A DNA stretch of 64,000 bases from Undibacterium parvum. Its GTDB lineage: Bacteria > Pseudomonadota > Gammaproteobacteria > Burkholderiales > Burkholderiaceae_D. The position numbers were made by a program, and so were the translations under genes. Shown one piece after another: positions 44,861-56,530 of this stretch. Position 1 is the first letter of the stretch. Each line of letters starts with the position of its first letter. The notes below the pieces were generated by a model. It saw nothing but the letters and a program-made list of their open reading frames with translations. It had not been told where the DNA came from and did no database searches. The DNA is taken from the NCBI RefSeq assembly GCF_003955735.1, contig NZ_CP034464.1:3844001-3908000 (forward strand). The letters are read 5' to 3'.

Positions 44861-45430
44861 TTAGATATGTAACCAGGCCAGAGCCGCGATGCCCACGCCT
44901 GCTGCAGCAACACCGTACGAGGTAAATTGCAGCCATTTTTTCTTGGTCAGCAAGGTGATCGCTGCCAGTGAAATAGCGATTTGTAAAGCCGTCATTGCTT
45001 GCGCCCAACGGTGATGCTGGTGCAATGCTGCTTCGGATTTTTTATCCCACTCGGTGGATTCGGCTTCAAATTTTTCTGCGACCAGTTTAATCGCTTCTTT
45101 TTCGGAGTCGTAGCGTGCCACTTTGGCCTTGTATTTTTCGACATCCGCGCCCGGCAAGATCATCGCCAATTCAGCCAGATTTTGTTTGCTGGATTTGGAT
45201 TGGTAGAAGTTCCATTGGTTAGCGGCTTCGGTTTTTTTAATTGCGGCCTCATTCTTAAACATGGCGGCGTCATTTTGCGTCGCTCCACCCTGGAAGCCAA
45301 ACAGCGCGCCTACCGTTGCCATGATGGCGGTCATTACGGCAATTTTGCTGGCGAATTGATCGTTGCCATGGGCCGCGTGTTCTAGCTCATGATCGTGTGG
45401 TCCGTGTACGTGAAAACCTTCTGCTGACAT
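44861..45430 (-). CDS. DUF4337 domain protein
   Basis: A 189-residue protein. A His-rich N-terminus (HVHGPHDHELEHAAH) precedes a membrane segment (KIAVMTAIMATVGALFGF), a polar helical domain with QNDAAMFKNEAAIKKTEAA and ANQWNFYQSKS, and two C-terminal hydrophobic helices. This is the DUF4337 pattern; function unknown. AGGA precedes the ATG. It lies 8 bases downstream of folA and 18 bases upstream of mipA, so an operon is possible. Confidence 0.85.
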   Translation of the reverse strand: MSAEGFHVHGPHDHELEHAAHGNDQFASKIAVMTAIMATVGALFGFQGGATQNDAAMFKNEAAIKKTEAANQWNFYQSKSSKQNLAELAMILPGADVEKYKAKVARYDSEKEAIKLVAEKFEAESTEWDKKSEAALHQHHRWAQAMTALQIAISLAAITLLTKKKWLQFTSYGVAAAGVGIAALAWLHI

Positions 45431-45438
45431 GTTATTTC

Positions 45439-45924
45439 CTATCTTCTTTTATATGTGACAAATGCGTAGTTGAATTGATTAGTCTCTGAGTGTTGCGGTT
45501 CCCGCTTCACTTCTTGCCAGACTTGCGGTGCGATTTCCGGAAAAAAAGCATCACAGGCGAATTCTTGCTCTATCTCGGTAACGATCAGTTGATCGGCCAA
45601 ACCCAAAGCCTGCTGATAAATCTCGGCACCACCGATAATGTAAGCATGCTCTTGCTCCACCAGAGCTTGTGCCGCGGCCAATGAGCTAACGCTTTCGACG
45701 CCCGCATGCTGCCACTCCGGGTTGCGGGTAATGACGATATTGCGGCGGTTCGGCAATACTCTGCCGATAGACTCAAAAGTTTTTCTACCCATGATAATGG
45801 CGTGGCCGCTAGTGGTGCGCTTGAAATGCGCCAGATCCTCAGGCAGACGCCATGGCAGCGTGTTCTTTATTCCTATGCCATTTTTCTTATCAGTGGCAAC
45901 TATAATGGTGAGCGATGACATCAT
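45439..45924 (-). CDS. folA: Dihydrofolate reductase
   Basis: A 161-residue enzyme that reduces dihydrofolate with NADPH. ATDKKNGIGIKNTLPWRLPEDL carries the catalytic Asp-equivalent and Trp region (LPWRLPED), then AIIMGRKTFESIG and IIGGAEIYQQAL. GGAG precedes the first of two ATGs. Directly downstream of thyA on the same strand, giving the usual thymidylate cycle pair. Confidence 0.95.
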   Translation of the reverse strand: MMSSLTIIVATDKKNGIGIKNTLPWRLPEDLAHFKRTTSGHAIIMGRKTFESIGRVLPNRRNIVITRNPEWQHAGVESVSSLAAAQALVEQEHAYIIGGAEIYQQALGLADQLIVTEIEQEFACDAFFPEIAPQVWQEVKREPQHSETNQFNYAFVTYKRR

Positions 45925-45938
45925 GATGAAATACTCCC

Positions 45939-46733
45939 TTAGACTGCGACTGGCGCTTTGATATGCGGGTGAAACTGATAATCGGCGAACTCAAAATCTT
46001 CGAATTGATAGTCGAAAATCGACTCGGGCTTGCGTTTGATAATCAGCTTAGGTAGTGGCAGGGTGCTGCGTGAGAGTTGCTCTTTGACTTGCTCCAGATG
46101 GTTGGCATACAGGTGGCAGTCGCCACCAGTCCAGATGAACTCACCGACTTCTAAGCCAGTTTGCTGCGCCATCATGTGGGTCAGTAGGGCGTACGAGGCG
46201 ATATTGAAGGGCACGCCCAAAAAGATGTCGGCACTGCGCTGATACAGCTGGCAAGAGAGCTTGCCATCGGCCACGTAAAACTGAAACAGGGCATGGCAGG
46301 GCGGTAATTTCATATTCGGAATGTCAGCGACATTCCATGCTGAGACTATCAGTCTGCGTGAGTCTGGATTGTTTTTGATTTGCTCTACAAGCTGACTAAT
46401 CTGGTCGACATGGCCGCCATCAGGCAAAGGCCAGCTACGCCATTGCGAGCCATACACAGGACCCAGGTCACCATTCTCATCGGCCCAGTCATCCCAGATC
46501 GAAACCCCATTGTCTTTGAGGTATTTGATATTGGTGGAGCCGGCCAGAAACCAGATCAGCTCATGCACGATGGATTTTAAATGCAATTTTTTTGTGGTGA
46601 CCAGCGGAAAGCCCTGGCTCAAATCAAAACGCATCTGATGCGCGAACACCGACAGCGTGCCGGTACCGGTGCGGTCGGTTTTAATCGTGCCATGTTCTTG
46701 CACATGGCGCATGAAGTCTAGGTATTGATGCAT
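45939..46733 (-). CDS. thyA: Thymidylate synthase
   Basis: A 264-residue enzyme that methylates dUMP using methylenetetrahydrofolate. The catalytic Cys is in [12 protein letters not shown] and the dUMP site in [20 protein letters not shown]; the C-terminus ends [11 protein letters not shown]. Together with folA (14-base gap) and dcd it feeds dTMP synthesis. The ribosome-binding site is weak. A family C repeat lies upstream. Confidence 0.96.
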   Translation of the reverse strand: MHQYLDFMRHVQEHGTIKTDRTGTGTLSVFAHQMRFDLSQGFPLVTTKKLHLKSIVHELIWFLAGSTNIKYLKDNGVSIWDDWADENGDLGPVYGSQWRSWPLPDGGHVDQISQLVEQIKNNPDSRRLIVSAWNVADIPNMKLPPCHALFQFYVADGKLSCQLYQRSADIFLGVPFNIASYALLTHMMAQQTGLEVGEFIWTGGDCHLYANHLEQVKEQLSRSTLPLPKLIIKRKPESIFDYQFEDFEFADYQFHPHIKAPVAV

Positions 46734-46810
46734 GAGGGAGCAGACAGAAAAAGTTTTGTGCGATTGTAACTGTTAACCACTTTTCTGGTAAGACCCAGAA
46801 GTGTAAGAAA

Positions 46811-46893
46811 TATACTCCCCACTATTTACAGTTAAACCCTGCCATTGGCGCACGTAGTGATTGGGCGTTGAAATTATACTAGGGTGGAGTATC
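46811..46893. repeat. Dispersed palindromic repeat, family C copy 3
   Basis: TATACTCCCCAC on the left faces GGTGGAGTATC on the right; the centre has TGGCGCACGTAGTGATTGGG. Matches copies at 14834 and 23683 in ends and in the GCGCAY...GGGCG centre. It lies between thyA and the sensor kinase gene. Confidence 0.72.
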
Positions 46894-46953
46894 TCGAATT
46901 TGGTGGAACTTTTACTTTTGCCAGTTGCAGCGCGGGCAAGGCTTTGTTGTTGA

Positions 46954-48564
46954 TTAATTATTCAGTAGCGGGTTGGCTAACTCAGGATTGCCAGGTGCGA
47001 CCAGGGGAATCCGGATTTCAAAGCGCGAGCCTTGACCAGGCACGCTGCTCACTTTGATCTCACCACCCAAGACATTGCTGATGATGTTGAAGGTAATGCT
47101 CAGGCCCAAGCCACTGCCGCCCTGACCAAATTTAGTGGTGAAGAAGGGCTCGAAAATACGTTTAATAATATCCGGCGGGATGCCGACCCCATCGTCTTCA
47201 AACGTGATCGCGACATGATCGTCTTGCAGCTTGGCACTGCAACGCATATGGCCGCGCTCCAGACCTTCGAGACCGTGCGCCACCGCATTATTGACTAAAT
47301 TGGTAAATACCTGACCTAAGGGACCAGGATAGCTATCGAGACTAATGTTGTCGGGAATGTCGAGTTCTAGTGTGAACGGGGTCTTGCGTAAGCTAGAACC
47401 CAATAAAGCCACCAGTTCCTGCAACATCACCAATAGGTTGAATTGGCGTCTTTGCGCACTCGATTGATCGACCGCGACCTGTTTAAAATCACCCACCAAG
47501 CGGGCCGACTGTTGCAGCCCACGCAGTAATAATTTCGTCGACTCTGTGGCGACTTCTGTATATTTAGCCAGGTCAGAGCGGCGCATTCCACCTTCGTTGA
47601 TCAGTTTTACTAGATAGCGGGTTTCGTCTTCTAAGGTGCTGCACACCAGCAGGCAATTTCCTAAAGGGGTGTTGAGCTCATGCGCGACGCCGGCCACCAT
47701 AGAGCCCAGGGCCGCCATGCGCTCGACCCTGGCTAGTTCGTTTTGCACTGAATTAACGTCGTTAAGCGCCGTCTCTAAACTTATATTCGCATCCTCTAAT
47801 TCCTGAGTGCGGCGCTTGACTTTGGATTCTAGCCCGCCCGAGTATTCGAGCAATTGTTGATTCTTGACTTCAAGCTCTTGAAAGCTGCGCTGCAATGCTT
47901 GTCGGGTGGCTTCCAGGCTCAGGGCTAATTGCCCCAGCTCATCGCCACGATTAAGGGCAATCGGCTCACTCAGTTGGCCATTGGCCAGGCGTGCTGATTC
48001 ACTCATTAAACGCTTGATGGGCTGCACCATGCGCCATTGCAACACCAAGAGAATGAAGGCGACCGCCAACAGTAGTGATAAAACGCCAGTACTGACATAG
48101 CGACGGAAATCAGCCTCCAGATCGGCTCGCAACAAGTCTTCCGCCAAGGTGAGTCTTACCTCGCCTATGGATTGTTCGCCATGTTTGATTTCACGACTCA
48201 AACTGGTAAACGGCCCGGTTTGGCTGCGCATCCTGACATCATTGGTAATGAAATTTTTACGGTCGGGCAGGGTGATGACTTCTATCTTGGCCACTCTGGG
48301 GTCGGAATACACCACTTCGCTAGAGATATTCGCAATTTCTGGGGTGATTTGCCAAAGTGGTTCGCTCAGGATAACCGACAAAATTTCAGTCAGGCGCTTA
48401 TGATCTGCCGCGACTTTCACGCGCGCCGCATCTTCGATAGTGCGTAGATGATAGGGGATTAGTATTGCAGCGGGGACGAAAAGACCAAACACAACCGCCA
48501 GGATGATTGCTAGCCTTAAAGTGATACGACTACGTAGCGCGTAGAGAAATTGTCGGAACTGCAT
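46954..48564 (-). CDS. Sensor histidine kinase with HAMP domain
   Basis: A 536-residue membrane kinase: a first membrane helix (about 15-37), a periplasmic sensor part with VYSDPRVAKIEV (about 40-165), a second helix (about 168-188), HAMP, a coiled coil (about 235-275), HisKA with H295 in VAHELNTPLGN, and an HATPase domain with NNAVAHGLEG and DDGVGIPPD and GLGLSITFNI. The ligand is unknown. No response regulator is adjacent, so its partner must be elsewhere. Confidence 0.9.
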   Translation of the reverse strand: MQFRQFLYALRSRITLRLAIILAVVFGLFVPAAILIPYHLRTIEDAARVKVAADHKRLTEILSVILSEPLWQITPEIANISSEVVYSDPRVAKIEVITLPDRKNFITNDVRMRSQTGPFTSLSREIKHGEQSIGEVRLTLAEDLLRADLEADFRRYVSTGVLSLLLAVAFILLVLQWRMVQPIKRLMSESARLANGQLSEPIALNRGDELGQLALSLEATRQALQRSFQELEVKNQQLLEYSGGLESKVKRRTQELEDANISLETALNDVNSVQNELARVERMAALGSMVAGVAHELNTPLGNCLLVCSTLEDETRYLVKLINEGGMRRSDLAKYTEVATESTKLLLRGLQQSARLVGDFKQVAVDQSSAQRRQFNLLVMLQELVALLGSSLRKTPFTLELDIPDNISLDSYPGPLGQVFTNLVNNAVAHGLEGLERGHMRCSAKLQDDHVAITFEDDGVGIPPDIIKRIFEPFFTTKFGQGGSGLGLSITFNIISNVLGGEIKVSSVPGQGSRFEIRIPLVAPGNPELANPLLNN

Positions 48565-48786
48565 TGCAGAGGTCCTTTTGCTGACTGCGTCGTCGGGCTG
48601 GCAAAATAGGCTATGGGCTGCAGGCTTTTGGCTTGTCGTCTAAGGGCTATTTGCTTTTGTGTTTAAAATTGATCTGAACGCACGACCACCGCACGACCAC
48701 CGCCCGCCAAAAACGGCGACCACAGTGAACCAATAGTAAATTGTTTTAATGGTAAAAGGTTTTTTGCATTTCAGCAAGTAGCCTGC

Positions 48787-48981
48787 TTACTTTGCTTCCT
48801 CTATCCAGCACATTTGTATCGCTTCTAAGACTTTTTCGCCGCCATGACTGGGATCGTCATCAAATTCCTCTAAGTCTACGACCCAGTTGTGCAGATCTGT
48901 AAATCGTATGCTAAGGGGATTTTGATCGGGGAACTTGTCACACAGTGCCTGCGCGATTTGCCAGCTATCTATCCATTTCAT
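48787..48981 (-). CDS. iscX: Fe-S cluster assembly protein IscX
   Basis: A 64-residue acidic protein (FTDLHNWVVDLEEFDDDP), matching IscX, which interacts with IscS and modulates sulfur transfer. The ATG at 48981 with AAGGGG at six bases is preferred to the ATG at 48987. Last gene of the isc operon, 44 bases after fdx. Confidence 0.93.
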   Translation of the reverse strand: MKWIDSWQIAQALCDKFPDQNPLSIRFTDLHNWVVDLEEFDDDPSHGGEKVLEAIQMCWIEEAK

Positions 48982-49025
48982 CTGCATCCCCTTGTGCCTA
49001 GCGGCCTTGCTTGTGAAAAATCGCC

Positions 49026-49364
49026 TTAGTGATTTTCACGCGCGTGGTTGATGGTGTATTTTGGAATTTCTATGGTGATGTCTTGGGTGCCTAATTTGAC
49101 TTGGCAAGACAGACGCGAGCAGGCTTCTAAGCCCCAGGCGGCATCGAGCAAGTCTTCTTCGTCATCGCTAGACGCATTGAGGGATTTGAAGCCCTCGCGT
49201 ATCACCACATGGCAAGTGGTGCAGGCGCAAGACATCTCGCAGGCGTGTTCGATCGCAACATCGCTTTCGACCAGGGCTTCGCACAAGGATTGACCTTCGG
49301 CGGCTTCGATCACTGCGCCTTCAGGACAGAGTTCGGCGTGAGGTAATACGATAATTTGGGGCAT
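49026..49364 (-). CDS. fdx: Isc [2Fe-2S] ferredoxin
   Basis: A 112-residue adrenodoxin-type ferredoxin. Cluster ligands are in HACEMSCACTTCHVVI and SRLSCQV. It donates electrons in IscU-based cluster assembly. It lies 30 bases after hscA. Confidence 0.95.
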   Translation of the reverse strand: MPQIIVLPHAELCPEGAVIEAAEGQSLCEALVESDVAIEHACEMSCACTTCHVVIREGFKSLNASSDDEEDLLDAAWGLEACSRLSCQVKLGTQDITIEIPKYTINHARENH

Positions 49365-49393
49365 GGCGTTCTCTATCTGTTCTTTATCTAAAT

Positions 49394-51259
49394 TTAGGAA
49401 ATTTCATCTAATTTTTTACCGGCTAAAGCGCTGCGTACACTTTGGTCCATGCGGCGCGCCGCGAACTCTTCGGTGCCGTCTGCCAGTGCGCCTATCGCGG
49501 CGTGTAGGGCATCAAGATCATCTTGCTGCGCGAGTTGAGCGACTTGCGTCATTAAAACGGCAATCGATGCTTGTTCTTGTACAGAGAGTAAGCTGGCATC
49601 GCTAGCCAGGGCCGACTGGGTTGCCAGTAAAATGCGCTCGGCCTCCACTTGTTCTTCTTTTAGCGCACGTATTTTCATGTCGCCTTCCGCCGAGGTAAAC
49701 GAGTCTTGTAGCATGCGCGCTACGTCGCCATCCGCTAAGCCGTAAGACGGTTTGACGGTAATCGAAGTCTCGACACCGGAGCGCAGTTCACGTGCAGAAA
49801 CCGAGAGTAAGCCATCGGCATCGACCTGGTAAGTGATGCGTATGCGGGCAGCACCGGCTGCCATCGGCGGAATGCCGCGCAGTTCGAAGCGCGCCAGGGA
49901 GCGGCAATCGCTAACTAATTCACGCTCGCCTTGCACCACATGTATCGCCAGCGCGGTTTGGCCATCTTTGAAGGTGGTGAATTCTTGGGCGCGTGCGCAA
50001 GGAATGGTGGAATTGCGCGGTATGACTTTTTCAGCCAGACCGCCCATGGTTTCGATTCCCAGCGAGAGTGGTATCACATCGAGCAATAACCAATCGTCAC
50101 CAGCGGCGCGGTTGCCTGCCAGTAGATTGGCTTGGATCGCGGCACCCAGTGCCACTACCTTATCTGGATCGATGTTCGCCAGTGGGGTAGTTTGAAATAA
50201 TTCGCTGACGGCCTTGCGTACGTGCGGCATGCGGGTGGCGCCACCAACCAAGACGACACCATCGATATCATCAATCGACAGGCCTGCATCACGCAGCGCT
50301 TTGCGGCAAGGTGTGGTGGTTTTTAAGACCAGATTTTGCGTCATCTCAACAAAGTTGCTGGCCTGAATTTGTAAATGTACGCTTTCACCAGAGAGCAATT
50401 TTGCGTCTATGTAGGTCGATGTTTTGCTGGATAGGATTTCCTTGGCCTCACGCGCCTTGGTCATCAGTAAACGGGTATCTTCATCAGATAAAGGTGCTAA
50501 CTTGGCTTCTTGCAGTATCCAGCAAAATAATCGATGATCAAAATCATCTCCGCCCAGGGCTGAGTCGCCGCCGGTGGAGAGCACCTCAAACACGCCCTTG
50601 CTCATTTTGAGGATAGAAATATCAAAGGTGCCACCGCCCAGATCAAACACCGCATAAGTGCCTTCGGAGGCATTATCCAGACCGTAGGCAATCGCGGCGG
50701 CGGTTGGCTCGTTGAGTAAGCGTAAGACGTTAAGACCGGCCAGTTTGGCTGCGTCTTTGGTGGCTTGTCTCTGTGCGTCGTCGAAATACGCGGGAACCGT
50801 AATGACCGCGCCTACCAGATCGTCGCCAAGCGCATCTTCGGCTTGCTGCCTCAGCGTCGCCAGGATTTGCGCTGAAATTTCTACCGGGCTCTTGATGCCG
50901 GCAATGGTCTTGAGTTGTACCATACCAGGTTCGTCATGGAAATCGTAGGGCAGATGCTCGGCATAGGCGATGTCTTTTAAGCCGCGCCCCATAAAACGCT
51001 TGACCGAAATGATCGTATTTTTAGGGTCGTTACTTTGTTCGGCTTGCGCCTTATAGCCTATGTGGGCGTGACCGTTGGCCAAATAGCGCACCACCGACGG
51101 CAATAGAGAGCGGCCCTCTTCATCGTTGAGGACTTCCGGGATGCTATTGCGTACCGTTGCTATCAGTGAATTGGTGGTGCCCAAGTCTATGCCTACCGCC
51201 AGCCTGTGCTGATGCGGTGCGGTGGACATGCCGGGTTCAGAAATCTGCAGTAAGGCCAT
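49394..51259 (-). CDS. hscA: Hsp70-family chaperone HscA
   Basis: A 621-residue chaperone. [20 protein letters not shown] is the typical HscA start, so 51259 is chosen although the frame runs to 51286. The ATPase domain has [13 protein letters not shown] and [15 protein letters not shown] and [14 protein letters not shown]; the C-terminal substrate domain follows. HscA with HscB binds the LPPVK motif of IscU. It lies between hscB and fdx. Confidence 0.96.
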   Translation of the reverse strand: MALLQISEPGMSTAPHQHRLAVGIDLGTTNSLIATVRNSIPEVLNDEEGRSLLPSVVRYLANGHAHIGYKAQAEQSNDPKNTIISVKRFMGRGLKDIAYAEHLPYDFHDEPGMVQLKTIAGIKSPVEISAQILATLRQQAEDALGDDLVGAVITVPAYFDDAQRQATKDAAKLAGLNVLRLLNEPTAAAIAYGLDNASEGTYAVFDLGGGTFDISILKMSKGVFEVLSTGGDSALGGDDFDHRLFCWILQEAKLAPLSDEDTRLLMTKAREAKEILSSKTSTYIDAKLLSGESVHLQIQASNFVEMTQNLVLKTTTPCRKALRDAGLSIDDIDGVVLVGGATRMPHVRKAVSELFQTTPLANIDPDKVVALGAAIQANLLAGNRAAGDDWLLLDVIPLSLGIETMGGLAEKVIPRNSTIPCARAQEFTTFKDGQTALAIHVVQGERELVSDCRSLARFELRGIPPMAAGAARIRITYQVDADGLLSVSARELRSGVETSITVKPSYGLADGDVARMLQDSFTSAEGDMKIRALKEEQVEAERILLATQSALASDASLLSVQEQASIAVLMTQVAQLAQQDDLDALHAAIGALADGTEEFAARRMDQSVRSALAGKKLDEIS

Positions 51260-51341
51260 GATGAATGTAGGTGGATGGCTAGCCATCGCTCAAGCGCAAA
51301 ACGAAGGAATTGTTTTGCCGGGTTATTCGGGTATTCGTGTT

Positions 51342-51845
51342 TTATTCGTCTAAGGCAGCGATGTCGTTCATGAATTTCTCTAAGAACATGCAAGCACGTA
51401 TCTGTTGTGCCGCCAAAGGAAAATCTTTTGCATCCAGAGCCAGTGCTACCTTTTCCAATTGCAATTTGAGTGCCATTCTCAGCTCAGTCTCAAGTGCAAA
51501 TAAGGCTTTTTGATTCTTGGCCATGCGCGCATCATCAAAGGCTTCGCGCCATTCGATTTGTTGCATCAGGAAAGCGGCCGGCATGCTGGTATTCGATTCA
51601 GTCTGCAAATCGACACCCTGCAATTCACACAAATAGGTGGCGCGCTTCAAGGGCTTTTTCAGAGTCTGATAAGCTTCATTGGCGCGGGTAGACCATTGCA
51701 TGGCAACCCGTTTTTCAGCATCGCTAGCCTGTACGAATTTATCTGGATGCACCTTGCTTTGTACTTCTCTAAAGGCCGCATCCAGACCTGCTGCATCTAG
51801 GGCGAATTGCTGCGGTAGCTGAAATAGCTCAAAATGATTCTGCAT
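51342..51845 (-). CDS. hscB: Co-chaperone HscB
   Basis: A 167-residue J-domain protein: FELFQLPQQFALD start and the HPD tripeptide in VQSKVHPDKFVQAS, then the C-terminal helical domain that binds IscU. Downstream of iscA by 10 bases, upstream of hscA. Confidence 0.95.
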   Translation of the reverse strand: MQNHFELFQLPQQFALDAAGLDAAFREVQSKVHPDKFVQASDAEKRVAMQWSTRANEAYQTLKKPLKRATYLCELQGVDLQTESNTSMPAAFLMQQIEWREAFDDARMAKNQKALFALETELRMALKLQLEKVALALDAKDFPLAAQQIRACMFLEKFMNDIAALDE

Positions 51846-51855
51846 CTGCTAATGC

Positions 51856-52182
51856 CTATGAAATCCGGAAGCTCTCGCCGCAACCGCACTCGTCTTTGAC
51901 GTTGGGGTTGTAGAATTTAAAGCCTTCATTCAAGCCTTCACGGGCAAAGTCTAGCTCGGTCCCATCGATGTACGGTAAGCTCTTAGGGTCGACGAAGACC
52001 TTCACACCATGTGATTCGAAGACTTGATCATCGCTGCCGACTTCATCCACATATTCCAGTTTATACGCCATGCCTGAGCAACCGGTGGTGCGTACGCCAA
52101 AGCGCAGGCCTATGCCTTTGCCGCGTCTTTCCATATAGCGGGTGACGTGTTTTGCGGCTTTTTCTGTCAGTGTGATAGTCAT
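51856..52182 (-). CDS. iscA: Iron-sulfur assembly protein IscA
   Basis: A 108-residue A-type carrier. The three conserved Cys are visible: TTGCSGMAY and DECGCGESF. The frame extends to 52236, but [13 protein letters not shown] at 52182 is the family start. It follows iscU by about 75 bases. Confidence 0.95.
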   Translation of the reverse strand: MTITLTEKAAKHVTRYMERRGKGIGLRFGVRTTGCSGMAYKLEYVDEVGSDDQVFESHGVKVFVDPKSLPYIDGTELDFAREGLNEGFKFYNPNVKDECGCGESFRIS

Positions 52183-52258
52183 GATCGTTCCAATGCGTAT
52201 TGCTTTGAGCCGCTTTAATTCACGACTCAAACGCAATATTTAAAATCAAATAGCGAAA

Positions 52259-52654
52259 TCAGGTATTTTGTTCAGCTGCGTGTTTGGTCTTATAGTCCAA
52301 AACCGCTGCCTTGATCGCATCTTCCGCCAAAATTGAGCAATGAATTTTTACTGGCGGCAAAGCCAGTTCTTCGGCGATCTGGGTATTTTTGATAGACAAA
52401 GCCTGATCCAGAGTTTTACCCTTGACCCATTCCGTTACCAGCGAAGACGAGGCAATCGCAGAACCGCAACCGTAGGTCTTGAATTTTGCGTCTTCAATGA
52501 TGCCATCTGCGCCGACCTTGATCTGCAGTTTCATGACGTCGCCGCAAGCAGGAGCGCCTACCATGCCGGTGCCTACTGTCTCATCGCCTTTTTCGAAGGC
52601 GCCGACGTTACGTGGATTCTCGTAGTGATCCAATACTTTTTCTGAATATGCCAT
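52259..52654 (-). CDS. iscU: Iron-sulfur cluster scaffold IscU
   Basis: A 131-residue scaffold. C37 and D39 (PACGDVM), C63 (YGCGSA) and C106 (HCSI) are the cluster ligands, and LPPVK (HscA-binding) precedes C106. It lies 42 bases after iscS. Confidence 0.97.
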   Translation of the reverse strand: MAYSEKVLDHYENPRNVGAFEKGDETVGTGMVGAPACGDVMKLQIKVGADGIIEDAKFKTYGCGSAIASSSLVTEWVKGKTLDQALSIKNTQIAEELALPPVKIHCSILAEDAIKAAVLDYKTKHAAEQNT

Positions 52655-52696
52655 TTTGTAGCCTCTAATAAGTTGAAATTAGTCTGTGCGCGAAAT

Positions 52697-53950
52697 TTAG
52701 TGCGCAGCCCATTGGATAGACGCAATATCTATCCCATCTTTAAACATGTCCCATAGCGGTGACAGCTCGCGCAGTTTCGCTACCTTGGTTTTCAGTAGGT
52801 TGATGGTGAAGTCGATATCTTCTTCGGTAGTGAAGCGTCCTATGGTAAAGCGGATAGAGCTATGTGCCAGCTCGTCGCTGCGACCCAAGGCGCGCAATAC
52901 ATACGAAGGCTCAAGACTGGCCGAGGTGCAGGCCGAGCCTGAAGAGACGGCGATATCTTTAATCGCCATGATCAGCGATTCGCCTTCTACATAATTGAAA
53001 CTGACGTTTAAATTATGCGGTACGCGATGTTCCATGTCACCGTTGACATAGGTTTCTTCAATCTCTTGCAAACCTTTGGCGAGGCGATCACGCATACTAC
53101 GCACGTGCGCCAATTCGCTGTCCATTTCTTCCTTGGCGATGCGGAAGGCTTCGCCCATACCGGCGATCTGGTGCGGTGGCAAGGTGCCAGAGCGCAAACC
53201 ACGCTCGTGACCGCCACCATGCATTTGCGCCTCGATACGTACGCGCGGCTTGCGGCGTATATACAAAGCACCTATGCCTTTAGGTCCGTAGGATTTATGC
53301 GCTGAGAAAGAGACTAAATCGACTTTGGTGTTTTCCAGGTCGATCACGACTTTGCCTGTTGCTTGCGCTGCGTCAGAATGGAAAACGATGCCTTTTTCGC
53401 GGCATAGCTCGCCGATCTCCGCGATAGGCTGAATCACGCCGATTTCGTTATTCACCCACATCACGGATACGAGAATTGTATCTGGACGGATTGCCGCTTT
53501 GAGTTGTTCTAGGGTGATCAGACCATTATCTTGCGGTTGCAAATATGTGGCTTCAAAACCCTGGCGCTCTAATTCACGCACTGTATCTAAGACGGCTTTA
53601 TGCTCAGTCTTGACGGTAATGATGTGCTTGCCCTTGGCTTTGTAAAATTGCGCTGCGCCTTTCAATGCCAGGTTGTTGCTTTCGGTCGCGCCCGAAGTCC
53701 AGATGATTTCGCGCGGATCGGCATTCACCAGCGCCGCCACTTGGCCGCGTGCTTCTTCTACCGCAGCTTCCGCATCCCAGCCATACATGTGGCTACGGGA
53801 GGCTGGATTGCCAAATTGGGCGCGCAAAAACGGGATCATCTTGTCGGCCACGCGCGGATCAACAGGCGTCGTCGCCGAGTAATCCATGTAAATAGGGAAA
53901 TGCGGTGACTTGAGTGTGTCGAGCAGGCTTTTTTCTAAGGGTGCGTTCAT
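52697..53950 (-). CDS. iscS: Cysteine desulfurase IscS
   Basis: A 417-residue PLP enzyme that supplies sulfur for clusters and thiolation. The PLP lysine is in [12 protein letters not shown] and the active-site Cys in [14 protein letters not shown]. The frame is open to 54082, but [11 protein letters not shown] at 53950, with GGAG upstream, is preferred; the N-terminal extension of about 20 residues before [13 protein letters not shown] is longer than in E. coli and is typical of Burkholderiales homologues. It follows iscR by 16 bases. Confidence 0.95.
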   Translation of the reverse strand: MNAPLEKSLLDTLKSPHFPIYMDYSATTPVDPRVADKMIPFLRAQFGNPASRSHMYGWDAEAAVEEARGQVAALVNADPREIIWTSGATESNNLALKGAAQFYKAKGKHIITVKTEHKAVLDTVRELERQGFEATYLQPQDNGLITLEQLKAAIRPDTILVSVMWVNNEIGVIQPIAEIGELCREKGIVFHSDAAQATGKVVIDLENTKVDLVSFSAHKSYGPKGIGALYIRRKPRVRIEAQMHGGGHERGLRSGTLPPHQIAGMGEAFRIAKEEMDSELAHVRSMRDRLAKGLQEIEETYVNGDMEHRVPHNLNVSFNYVEGESLIMAIKDIAVSSGSACTSASLEPSYVLRALGRSDELAHSSIRFTIGRFTTEEDIDFTINLLKTKVAKLRELSPLWDMFKDGIDIASIQWAAH

Positions 53951-53966
53951 TAAATACTCCAAATTA

Positions 53967-54449
53967 TCAAGTTGCGGTGTGGACAACATGCACAGGGCGC
54001 ATGACAACAACGTTTTTATCCAAGGTTTTTTGTCTTTGCTGGTTGACCAGATCCTGTAATGACACTGAATCGAGATAGTCAACCATTTTTGCGTTTAGCG
54101 TGGACCACAGGTCATGCGTCATGCAGTGGATGCCATTGTCGTGATCGCTGCCATGGCAATTGCCTTTGCTGCCGCATTGGGTTGCATCGAGCGGTTCGTC
54201 GACCGCAATGATGATGTCTGCCACCGTGACGTTTTGTGCCTTGCGGGCCAGATGGTAGCCGCCGCCAGGTCCACGTACCGATTCTACTATCTCGTGGCGG
54301 CGCAATTTTCCGAATAATTGCTCTAAATAGGAAAGGGAAATATCCTGGCGCTGGCTGATACCGGCCAGCGTCACAGGTCCCTTATCCTGGCGCAGAGCCA
54401 GGTCTATCATTGCCGTTACAGCAAAACGGCCTTTGGTTGTCAGGCGCAT
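53967..54449 (-). CDS. iscR: Fe-S cluster-sensing regulator IscR
   Basis: A 160-residue Rrf2-family repressor. N-terminal winged helix ([17 protein letters not shown] and [14 protein letters not shown]) and cluster ligands C92, C98, C109 and likely H112. Relative to the enteric spacing (C92-C98-C104-H107) there are five extra residues between the second and third Cys ([10 protein letters not shown]). It heads the isc operon and probably represses it through the dyad at 54517-54543. Confidence 0.94.
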   Translation of the reverse strand: MRLTTKGRFAVTAMIDLALRQDKGPVTLAGISQRQDISLSYLEQLFGKLRRHEIVESVRGPGGGYHLARKAQNVTVADIIIAVDEPLDATQCGSKGNCHGSDHDNGIHCMTHDLWSTLNAKMVDYLDSVSLQDLVNQQRQKTLDKNVVVMRPVHVVHTAT

Positions 54450-54502
54450 GAGTGTAGAACTCCTACAGTAAATTCCAAGTGCGAAGGGAGTAAATTAATC
54501 TT

Positions 54503-54552
54503 TAATCCCGAGCTATTTACTCAAGTATAGCAAACTTGAGTAATTTTGTCAG
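54503..54552 (-). promoter_or_regulatory. isc operon promoter with IscR-type operator
   Basis: On the minus strand CTGACA (54547-54552) and TATACT (54524-54529) are exactly 17 bases apart. A perfect 10-base inverted repeat TTACTCAAGT/ACTTGAGTAA (54517-54543) covers the spacer and -10 region. A further stretch, ATACTTGAGTAAATAGCTCG (54509-54528) continuing into GGGAT, resembles the type 1 IscR site. Repression by IscR is inferred. Confidence 0.72.
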
Positions 54553-54645
54553 GCATAGGGGATTTCTGCGGGAAGGAGGGCGTTGGCAGAGATTATGATT
54601 TGCGGCAACTCTGCTAGCGCGCACATTTTACCTGAGCTGGCAAAA

Positions 54646-54939
54646 TTATGTGCCTTTGCCCCGCAAGTGGGCTTTGCGCTCTTCTGTGTGCGCCCACCAG
54701 GGCAGTGCCGGGCCACCCTCCATATATCGTACTGCAGCAATAAACACGTCGTAGACACAGGGATCGTGTCTTTGCGCAGTGGCTAAACAGAGTTCTTCAT
54801 ACATGGCATAGGGATCGCGCCCTATCAATTGTTGGGGGTGCTCTATGCCAATAAGTCGCAGATCAGCGGCACCAGCCTTGGCGATGTTCGGCAATTGTTC
54901 TAATCTTTGAATTTGCTCACGCGGAATTTCAGCTTTCAT
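54646..54939 (-). CDS. Cdd1/helix-hairpin-helix (pathogenicity locus-type) protein
   Basis: A 97-residue small protein. PNIAKAGAADLRLIGIEHP resembles a helix-hairpin-helix and RHDPCVYDVFIAAVRYMEGG the Cdd1 pattern. The function is unknown, though the HhH suggests DNA binding. It lies between iscR and serS, on the minus strand, divergent from serS. Confidence 0.8.
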   Translation of the reverse strand: MKAEIPREQIQRLEQLPNIAKAGAADLRLIGIEHPQQLIGRDPYAMYEELCLATAQRHDPCVYDVFIAAVRYMEGGPALPWWAHTEERKAHLRGKGT

Positions 54940-55097
54940 TTTTGTGCTCGCTTTTGGCTTGAGTGTTCTCGCTAGGCGTGAAAATGGTCAATTTTAGAAG
55001 TCTGCCTCGCTCGAATAAATCGAATTGCGTAGATTTTATACGGAAATTTCGCGGCACTTGTTACAATACTCGATTCACGTACCCACTAATAATTTAG

Positions 55098-56408
<1,311 letters not shown>

Positions 56409-56444
56409 GCCCTAACTAAAGCTAAGCAAGGCTAAACAAGTGTG

Positions 56445-56470
56445 AAAAAACCGGCAATGCCGGTTTTTTT
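56445..56470 (+). terminator. Terminator of serS
   Basis: AAAAAACCGGCA, ATGCCGGTTTTTTT: a tight stem with A and T runs; it can also act for the convergent EAL-GGDEF gene. Confidence 0.92.
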
Positions 56471-56530
56471 TATTACTATTTTTTCCGTAGTTCAGTGAGA
56501 AATTGCGTAATTGAATCTACGCCTAAGTCC

